A DNA stretch of 64,000 nucleotides, taken from Dermatophagoides farinae (taxonomy: Eukaryota; Arthropoda; Arachnida; Sarcoptiformes; Pyroglyphidae). The stretch lies in NCBI RefSeq assembly GCF_024713945.1, contig NC_134677.1, positions 1,987,001 to 2,051,000 of the forward strand. The letters run 5' to 3'. The position numbers and the translations under genes are program-made. The notes under the pieces were generated by a model, which made no database searches, had not been told where the DNA came from, and worked only from the letters and a program-made list of their open reading frames with translations. Shown piece after piece: positions 55,900 through 64,000 of this stretch (position 1 is its first letter; each line of letters starts with the position of its first letter).

Positions 55900-57325
55900 A
55901 TGATTTTCAGTCAAAAAAAAAATTCAGATATTTCCGATTTGATCACAACATTTGAATCAACATTATTATCATCATCATCAACAACAACAACAACAACAAT
56001 TGAAACGAAGATTGGCATCGATTCAAATTCTTTCAATCATTTTTGTTGGCGATTGTGGTGGTGGTGGTGGTTGTTATCATATCATCATTTCAATGCTATC
56101 ATCATCATCATCATCCTAAGCATCGTAGTAGTTACTGAATTTATTATAATCAAACCAATTCGGTTATCATCATCATCATCATCAACATTAACATCATCAA
56201 TCGACTGTTATCAACACTCAAATAACTGTTCCTCTCCATTTTGGCAGCCGCAGTCGTTTTTATTATTGGAAAACTGGATTTTTTCGATTGCTACATTTAT
56301 ACTATCCATCCCGTTTTTAGTGGTAGAGGCAAAATCTTATGCCGCCATCACTGCTGCTGCTGCTGCTGCTGCTGTTTCTGCTGTTTCTGCCGGCAATCCA
56401 ACGGACGCCATCAACATTGAAGATCAGACGCCGCCATTTGCTAGTTTATCGTCATTCGTGTTTGATCCTCATTCAAAATTGTATCCAAACATCAGCATTC
56501 AACAACAAAAAGTGGTGGATTGTTTAATTTCATTCGATTCAGCAACAAAATTCATCGATCATCATAGTGATTTATTTAATATTTCTACATTCAGAATAGA
56601 TCGTACATCGTATACAGGTTTAGCATTTTTTTTCAATCAATGTTTTCGAATCATTTTAAAATTTTTTGTTGTTTTACCTGCTAGATTTTGTCTGGATTCC
56701 TTGTGGCTGTACGTTTGATATAACCGGCATCGATCAACACCTACCAACGAATGATTCACAATCAATAATTGTCTTTACAGAATTGTTTCAATTTTCATTA
56801 TTTTTTCTACTCATTCATCTAATATTATCGGACAAATTTTGGCATTGGTTTAGTACGAAAAAACATCGACAACAACAAGATCGACAAACAAACGAATTTC
56901 CGTTTTTGATTGAAAAAAAAGAGGTGGATAGCCAAGAACAAGAACAAGAAGTACATAATCCAATCAATTTATCATCATCATCACCAACGACGATCGATAA
57001 TGTTTATTGTGTAAATAATCAACAACAAAATAATGATTGTGTTCTTATTGACCAAGTGATATCATCATCATCATCATTGTCACCAAATTCATTATTATCA
57101 TTTAAAAGTAATGAAAATGATCCATTGATTTCAAATAATAATCATCCATTAATATTGCAACAACAACAACAACAACAATCACATTATCGATTCGATTATT
57201 TAAACAATAAAAATAGTGAACAACAAATCGATTATTGTTTGTATAATAACAACGATAATAATAATCAATATAAACAATCATCTAATTGTTTAATTGATAA
57301 TAATAATAATAATTATTATAATAAA
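55900..57325 (+). CDS. In-frame N-terminal extension upstream of alpha-actinin
   Basis: Two open segments, 55900-56617 and 56685 onward, are joined by a 67-nt GT/AG intron (GTTTAG donor, CCTGCTAG acceptor). They run without a stop into the alpha-actinin start exon, giving 453 extra codons. The sequence has three hydrophobic stretches (about residues 67-84, 119-142 and 266-296), runs of Ser, Ala, Gln and Asn, and a non-repetitive core (STFRIDRTSYTDFVWIPCGC, then TFDITGIDQHL). Much low-complexity comes from ATC, TGG, GCT and CAA repeats. I recognise no domain. It could be an alternative long isoform, a small membrane-protein gene fused by chance to the actinin frame, or 5' UTR that happens to be open. 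The length of open frame in such AT-rich DNA argues against pure chance. Confidence 0.45.
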
Positions 57326-57481
57326 ATGGTCGATATGATGCATCAAGGCCCATATATGATGAATAATAATACTTCACCACAAATGATGGGTGGTCCACAA
57401 CCAGATGGTTATATGGAACAAGAAGAAGAATGGGAACGTGAAGGATTATTAGATCCAGCATGGGAAAAACAACAAAGAAAG
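57326..57481 (+). CDS. Actn: Alpha-actinin, first conserved coding exon (partial gene)
   Basis: Alpha-actinin crosslinks actin filaments at Z-discs and adhesion sites. The exon encodes MVDMMHQGPYMM, an Asn/Met/Pro leader, then YMEQEEEWEREGLLDPAWEK and QQRK before a GTTAGT donor. EWEREGLLDPAWEKQQ(R/K)K is the invertebrate alpha-actinin N-terminus. In known genes the next exon begins TFTAWCNSHL, in phase 0, which fits this splice site. The rest of the gene (calponin-homology domains, spectrin repeats, EF hands) was not found before the end of the window, so the intron is at least 6.5 kb. The conventional start would be the ATG at 57326, although the frame is open far upstream. Confidence 0.88.
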
Positions 57482-59346
57482 GTTAGTACGAATAAATTGT
57501 TCTTTGTTTTGCCTACATGACTAGTCCAAATTTTTGAAACAATTTAGGTAGATCAGTAAGCATTTATCCATTTAATAGTTTCACTATTCTATATCTGTAT
57601 ATGATGTAAAGAATTATTCAGCATCATTCAATCTTTATCTTATTCTATACTCTATAATGCTTATATTGTTGTTCCAGGAATCTTTCTAGTTTCGAATATT
57701 GAGTTTGCGCCAATTGAATTACATTCATTCACTTACAGGATCATTGAACTAATTTTTTTCCGTTCTTTTCGGCATGGAATCATCATATTCCATATCGACA
57801 AAAAAATTTTTTTTTCATAAATCTTAACAATTTTAGCAAAGAAATTTTTTATCATAGAAAAAAATAAGGAAAAAAAATGAATTATGGTATTCACAGTTGT
57901 CAGCAAAAATTATCAAATTTCTTTTTTTTTTGTCTTCTTGTTTTTCATCGTCATCATCACCATAATCATCATCAATTTACCGATTCGCCTAAATTCGGGT
58001 GCAAAACTATTTTGTTGTTGTTGTTGTTGATCAAATAGGACAAAATAATGTTGAACTAAAAAGAATTGATGGAATGTATGCCAATGATTCTTGAGATTCT
58101 CTTTTTCTCTTCTCTTGCAATCTTTAACCCGTTTGATTGATGTGTATTAGTGTGTGTGTATGTGTGTGTTTGTCTGCCATATGATGTCAGAATTGTTTGA
58201 TGATGTTTGAGGCGTTGTCTTTTTTTTCGTATTCATTCAATCATTCATTCATTTTATGTTTGTAACAGTAGGCTTTTTTCATGTCGAAGAATTCTGTCAA
58301 TGATGAAGAATTTGTTTTTTTAATACTTTATTTCACTCTTCAAATGAATGAATGGTGACGAATAAGTTATTTTGAATATTTTTTCCATTGTAGTTGTTGT
58401 TGTTGATGTTGATCGAGTTTCTAAAATTAGTTCTCAAAGGATAATATTATTATATTATTATTATTGAAAATAAATAGGAAAAATAAAAAAAAAGAGAACA
58501 AGAACATGATGATGATGAAAGAAACAAATGAAGTGTTGTGTGTGTGTGTGTGTTTGGGGTATGGTTATGTATTCAGTTAGTAAATATCCAAGTATGTCCT
58601 GCTCTGAATTATTATTATTTTTTTTTGCCTTGACTTGAATTTCTTTTCCAAAGCATCATCAGTTGTATGTTTTGTTATTGTTGTTTTGATCGTATTCGGT
58701 TATGTGTGATTGGTGTATGTGTACAACACGATTATCATATTTTTTTTTTTGTTTGTTTGTCTCGAAAGATTCTCGATAATCATCGATCATCATCGTTTCA
58801 TAGATTATTTCGAAAAATAGACATTCAAAAAACAAATGAAATGTAGAGGATATATCCAATCAACTATTGTCATCACATTTGTCATTTTTTTTCCTCTTTT
58901 TTGTTTTTTTTTCAAGTTAATTTCGATCTATAGAGTACATTTTTATTCATGTTTTTCAAATAATATCTATCGATTTCCGATATCGATTATGGATATTCAA
59001 TAAAATATCAACAAATATACAATGGATAGGATGTTTTTATTATTATTATTATTATTATATGTCGATGAATAATGATATTTTCATGATTTGCTATTTTTAA
59101 CAATGGAAAAAATATGAAGAAAAACAAAGATCAAAAACATGATGACGATAATCGTGGCGGTAATGGAGGAAATCAGTTTTTTTTATTTTTGTTTTCGATT
59201 CGAGTAGTTTTTTTTCGTACGGAAATTTTTTTCTTCTTTTTTTCCGATTTCAAAAATATTTAATTTGTAAAAAATACGACAACAGCAACCGTTTCTAAAC
59301 CTTTTTTTGTTTGTTCTTCCTCTCATGGAATTTAGTTATATTTATT

Positions 59347-59414
59347 AGTGGCGGATCTATCATTGGGCGCAGTGGGCGGTTGCCCAGGGCCCATGGAATG
59401 GTTGATCTGCCACT
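59347..59414. mobile_element. Tiny GC-rich MITE-like inverted-repeat element
   Basis: AGTGGCGGATC at 59347-59357 is matched by GATCTGCCACT at 59404-59414, an inverted repeat with one mismatch in 11. The interior (TTGGGCGCAGTGGGCGGTTG, then CCCAGGGCCCATGG) is far more GC-rich than its surroundings. A short element with such ends resembles a non-autonomous DNA transposon of the kind whose ends start with AGTGGCGGATC. No convincing target-site duplication was seen. Confidence 0.55.
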
Positions 59415-61781
59415 GGTTTTTTATCGTTATTATTATGACGATTACAAATGTTTTAGATTCCTTTCTGGATGATGAAGAGAAAAAAAAAGAGGGAAAACGG
59501 AGAAAACTCTAGAAATAACATCAAGAAATTCCTTTTAGTGAAACATTCAATCCGAAAAACAGAAAAAGATCATAATCTTATTCTTTAATGAATTGTATAG
59601 AACATAAAGGATTGTGTATGTGTATGTGTGTGTGTGTGTGTTTACCGTATGGAATGTATTGATGAATAAAAATAGAAACGATAATTTTTGAATTACACAC
59701 TTTACATTGAATAGCAAAAGAATTTCAGTGAAATTCTTGTTTTTCTCTTTCCATTCATCATTTACCGGTATATCAAATGCCATCGGTTGTCAACAACAAC
59801 AGTTTTGTTCATTTTAAATTTTTTTTCCATTTTTTTCAAAATAAAAAATGAATGAATGACAATAAATGCCCATTTGGCATAAACATATAAAATATTTTTT
59901 TTTATTGTTGCAAATTCTTTGAAATTCAATGTCAATTTAAACTCCATAAATTTTTTGTTGATAATGAATACGAATACAGCAGGTACAAAGGTTAAGTTAT
60001 CTAATACCAAATTACAAATGTTGTAGATTTCATCGGAAAGTGCTAATGATTTTTTTTCAGAAAAAAAATTACTTATTGATAACAACCATATTCATTAATA
60101 ATACAAGTAAATTGGATTTGTCATTTCATAATTGATTCATAATTAATCTTTTGATTTTCATTCAATGATGATTTAGAAATCATTATTCTCATCATTTCAT
60201 TTGACTTGATGATAAATTACATTGAATTGATTATTTTATCATTATTATGATTAAATAATGCGAATGTTTCGAGGTTATAATAATAATTTGATCAAATTCA
60301 AATTCTATAATCAACTATTAAATAGACTATAGATATGTGGCTTCTTGTTATCATTATCATTTATCATTTATAGATTAGATCATCATGTCTACATGATAGC
60401 ACAGCATTTTTTCCCATGTACAATTAAAAAAATGTTTTGGTGTTAATTACAAATGATCAGTCTAGACATGTCTGTTCTTATTGAACCTAGTCAAATACCG
60501 ATGATGATGATGATGATGATGGATATATGTATGTTGTTCATGTAACACTTGTTTGTTGCTTTTTTCTTGACACATTCATTTTATGAAATTTTCCATTTAC
60601 ATTTTAATTTGATTGAATTTAAAAATTTAGAAAAAAAATTTTAATTTTTATACATCCATGATGATGGTGTGCAATATTGTTGTTGTTGTTAGGCTAAAAT
60701 ACTTATTGCTTGTTGATTGGTCTTGGTGATGATTTAGCCTTCACACACACACACACTTGAACTTTCTCCCAAGTAAAAAAAAGCCGAGGATCGGAAAAGT
60801 AAAAAAAAAAAATCCGATGACCGATGATAATCACAGTGACAATTTTTTTTTCTCTTTTTGCTAAAGATGATGATGACCACATGACCACGATCGTTGGACA
60901 TCGAATGTTGATCCAATTTTGTTTTTTTTATCGTTACGGCTATCCATTCGAATTTTTTTTTTAAACCTGGAGGGAAAGATTATTATTTCCAACAAAAAAG
61001 AAAAAAGAAATACTTGTTGCTGAAATGTTTCTGTCATCATCATCGCGGTCATCGTCATCGTTGATGACCACATTTCATGATTACTTGATGATTATCGATT
61101 TGTTTCCATATTATTTTTTGAAATAGTTCCGCTTTATATGTTTGTGTTTATGGTAACATTCATATATCCTGTTGAAACATATCTGGAAATACAAATTTCT
61201 TTGTAGCCTAGTCTATTTTATATTCATAAATAACCATATAATCGCTTATTTGATTGTTTTTTCTATAATCCACTTTTTTGTTAGACGCACCCGTTTTTTG
61301 TATATTGTTCGAATCAGTTTGTCCCTTTTTAATCATCATTGTTTTTTTTTTTGGAGATTTTAATCCAACGATTTGTTCGATAAGATAATCACTTAAATTG
61401 TTTATACTATTTGATAGAAAAAAAATTGTAATAAACAATAGAAAATCAACTATAGTTGATTGATTCCGGTTAGAATTGTTGAATGTCATCAAATCATTCA
61501 ATTTAATCACTTTATAAATTGGCAGGATTCATTTCACTTTGAGTTTGTATTTTTTTATAATTTAACTGGCAAAATGCTATAGAATAAAATTACCATTTTA
61601 AATCATTCACATCATACTTGATGGATTTGAATTCCTATATATATATATGATATTCCCACCGATGTTTGTAATTATTTATCCCGTTTTTTTTTACTGGAAA
61701 CCCAATATATTTGTTCCTGTGTGTGTGTGTTGATGATGATTGATTAAAAAAAAAAATTTTATTCTGTTTTTTATAGTGTTT

Positions 61782-61958
61782 ATGGTTCAAAGATTGACAT
61801 TCCTTTTCATTAGCTACATATCATCGATGGCCATTACATTGAAAGAAAATATAATTTGTCATCAAGATAAGAAAGAAAAAGAAAATTGTAATTTCATCCA
61901 CTTGTCATCAGGTAACAACAACAACATCGACAACAACGGCAACAACAAAAAATCATAA
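61782..61958 (+). CDS. Possible short secreted peptide ORF
   Basis: After a TTTTTTATAG acceptor-like site, an ATG opens a 58-codon frame. It begins MVQRLTFLFISYISSMAITL, signal-peptide-like, then ENIICHQDKKEKENCNFIHL and an Asn-rich end. A GT donor lies at TCATCAG/GTAACA, so it may be an exon rather than a whole gene. No family was recognised. It lies inside the alpha-actinin intron. Confidence 0.2.
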   Translation: MVQRLTFLFISYISSMAITLKENIICHQDKKEKENCNFIHLSSGNNNNIDNNGNNKKS

Positions 61959-62232
61959 ATGCATTACAATTTACTTGTTGATTACGATTGTCATAATAAA
62001 TAAATTTAAATTTTCATTTGTTTGTCAAATGAACGTTGAAGAAAAAAAACCATGGAAATTATGCAGCTCAGGTGTGAAATTAGAAAATTTTCCATATGTG
62101 TGTTCTACAACACCAACAAACACACACACACACACACACGCGCGTACATTGATGATGGATAATGATTTTATATATAGATTTTAAATTTCAATTGTTTTTT
62201 CTATTTGTTGTTGTTGTTGCTGTTATTTAAAA

Positions 62233-62496
62233 TTGGATTATAATATCATTTTCATGATGATGTATACTGTATATTATCCTATCCAATGGATTGTGAAATT
62301 ATTATCTTTTTCAATGCCAGTTTGTATCTGGATATATCTTGGTGGTTGCATTAATTCTCTTTTTTGGGTTGTTTTTTCTTTATCTGGTCATGTAGTGATA
62401 GCAGCAGCCAGTAAAAAATTAGATTCAATGATGATGATGATGATGATGGATAAAAAAAAAACAGAAAGAAATTCATTCACATTTGATGGTGAATAA
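62233..62496 (+). CDS. Possible small membrane-protein ORF
   Basis: An open frame whose middle (YYPIQWIVKLLSFSMPVCIW, then LGGCINSLFWVVFSLSGHVV) would form one or two membrane segments. It is followed by a Met run from a GAT repeat and a charged tail ending NSFTFDGE. The frame opens at a TTG at 62233, and the first ATG lies a few codons in (FMMMYTVYYP). It may belong with the ORF at 61782. No family was recognised. Confidence 0.2.
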   Translation: MDYNIIFMMMYTVYYPIQWIVKLLSFSMPVCIWIYLGGCINSLFWVVFSLSGHVVIAAASKKLDSMMMMMMMDKKKTERNSFTFDGE

Positions 62497-62847
62497 TAAT
62501 GATAAATTTTTTTTTTGCCTAATATGCGTAGGTTTTTTTTTTGCTCTATCTTTCTTTCATTCTGTCTGATTGATGATATTCGATAATAATATCGAATTGA
62601 ATGTTCATTTTTTTTATTTCGTTGTTGTTTTTATTATTTCTCAATTTATTTATATTGGATGCATAATATTTGTCATTAAAAAAAATGAGCTATTCATAAC
62701 ACACACACACACACACTTGCATGTTTTTTAGCCAACTATCTAATGCAATACGACATTGATAAAATCGGCTAAATTGACGATATTTATAATCGATAAAAAT
62801 AAAAACTATAAACATAAACAAGCTACAAACTGGCCATATTTGAATAT

Positions 62848-62850
<3 letters not shown>

Positions 62851-62878
<28 letters not shown>
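62851..62878. repeat. Poly-T tract of 28 bases
   Basis: The longest homopolymer in the window. It could be a retroposition tail on the minus strand, but no retroposed sequence is recognisable beside it. Confidence 0.85.
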
Positions 62879-64000
62879 GGTAGTAGTGGTGGTGCAAATA
62901 TATTTTCAGTAGGAAAAAAAAATTTGGTTACAACATCAACATTTTGTTTTGAAAAAAAATAGCAAACATTTTCATGAACAACCGAAGGAGGGGGGAGATG
63001 TAGGAATCTAATTCAATTGCCAAAAAAAAACATGCATGCAATTTTTTTTTTTTTTTTTTTTTTTGGTTTTTTGGTTTTTTTTTCTCATTCATTCTTTTTG
63101 ACTGACAACCATATGAATGTTTTGATATTGATTCTGTGGTCGTCAATGTTTTTTTTTCCAAGAAGAAATGCAGAAAAAAAATGTCCAAAGTAAACATTGA
63201 AAAAAATATGTTTACCGTATAAAAATAAAACAGACAAAATTTGACAATCCGGTATATATGGTCACATTCAATATTCTGACATTTTTGATGGACGAATGAG
63301 AAAAAAAAATAACAAAAAAAACCTTGTTCTGATTTTCAATATATCCACAATATTACTATCAATCAAGATTGATAGTTCAAAAGGATATGTGTCACGCACG
63401 TGTCTATCGTGAAACTCAAATACTTACACACACACACACAAATGTTGTTGTCCAACAATTTATACAAACAAATGTTCATATATGTTCTGACATTTTATTA
63501 AATGGTTACAATCGTGAAAAATAACAAAAAAAAACGATTTGTATTGATTGTAAGACAATAAACGGAGACAAAGTAAAATCATTGTGATTTGCTTTGTGAT
63601 CCAATTAGCACATTTTGTCGAACTTTTGATCATCGATGTTGAATTTTTTTTTGTTCTTTTAGTGAGGCCGATTATTTTCTTGGGTTGTCCGAATCCTATC
63701 GTATTCGTAGTAGAAATACAAAAAAAAGGTCATTTCATTTTGTTCTCGGTCAAAATGGTGATGATGATGATGATGATTGCCTCTCGTCATTTTTATTTTG
63801 ATTGACGTGTTGTTATGCTCTTAAAATACTTGATAGCCGATTGTTGTTGTTCACCCGAATGTTTTTTAACTTGTTTTTTCCTCTCTTTCTCTTTCATACT
63901 TGTTATTGTTGTCCATTTATCATGCCACTTTATTGATGATGATCAGATTGGATCGATCTTATTTTATTCTTCCTGGCTACCGATTTTTTTTGCTATCAAT

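Larger units (their letters stand above)
57482..64000. other. Long alpha-actinin intron, incomplete
   Basis: From the donor at 57482 to the window end I find no exon resembling the calponin-homology start (TFTAWC). It holds many repeats (TG near 58529-58551 and 59623-59641, ATT near 59037-59057, a T run of 28 at 62851-62878, CA at 62121-62141), a small MITE-like element (59347-59414) and short doubtful ORFs near 61782-62496. Confidence 0.55.

Noticed and set aside
62851-62878. Poly-T run as a retroposon tail
   Set aside because: No retroposed gene body or target duplication is visible next to it, and long T runs are common in this DNA.
63584-63805. 73-codon hydrophobic frame near the right end
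   Set aside because: Ends in a Met run from a GAT repeat; no signal, no domain, no splice support.

Overview
The window is AT-rich eukaryotic nuclear DNA. Its genes have GT/AG introns, many of them only 55-95 nt, with a few of 1.4-6.5 kb, and the spacers are full of (CA/TG)n, (GAT/ATC)n, (CAA)n and A/T homopolymer runs. The gene content (Sfmbt, a clip-like/CUB secreted protein, PP1 beta, CARM1, an alpha-actinin with the invertebrate-style EQEEEWEREGLLDPAW leader, tandem heat-inducible small HSPs) points to an arthropod. The compact introns and composition fit an astigmatan mite such as a dust mite, but the species cannot be proved from this sequence alone.

Left part (1-20.5 kb): about 5.9 kb with no recognised gene, then a three-exon homeobox gene (+, 5945-11585) with an eh1 repressor motif. 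Its 4.4-kb intron, which splits the homeodomain, contains an oppositely oriented two-exon gene for a secreted His/Asp-rich protein (-, 8739-9235). Three further minus-strand genes follow: a secreted CAP-superfamily protein (11745-13042), a secreted clip-like/CUB protein (13847-15806) and a KIF-binding protein (18389-20463). The KIF-binding protein has an apparent one-base frameshift in its first exon.

Middle (20.5-44.6 kb): the PP1 beta catalytic subunit (+, six exons, 23182-30067), a 5.8-kb repeat-rich spacer with one orphan exon-like ORF, CARM1/PRMT4 (+, 35905-38191), and the mitochondrial COA8 gene (-, 39501-40200), which shares a possible CACGTG-containing bidirectional promoter with an uncharacterised plus-strand spliced transcript. 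Two tandem intronless small heat-shock genes follow (+, 42361-42837 and 43902-44360), each with its own heat-shock element array and TATA box.

Right part (44.6-64 kb): an intronless, compact TopBP1 (-), the mitochondrial ribosomal protein uL18m (-) overlapped by an upstream 67-codon ORF, and the Polycomb protein Sfmbt (+, six exons). After 4.3 kb of repeat-rich spacer comes the first coding exon of alpha-actinin (57326-57481), preceded in frame by about 450 extra open codons containing hydrophobic segments. The rest of the window is the start of a long alpha-actinin intron, holding a tiny GC-rich MITE-like inverted repeat and a pair of short doubtful ORFs.

The genes do not form a pathway. 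They are a mix of housekeeping, chromatin, cytoskeletal, secreted and stress genes. The most interesting features are the alpha-actinin N-terminal extension, the overlapping ORF at uL18m, the reduced TopBP1, the altered MBT4 cage of Sfmbt, the KIFBP frameshift and the nested His-rich gene. No rRNA, tRNA, CRISPR or viral element was recognised.
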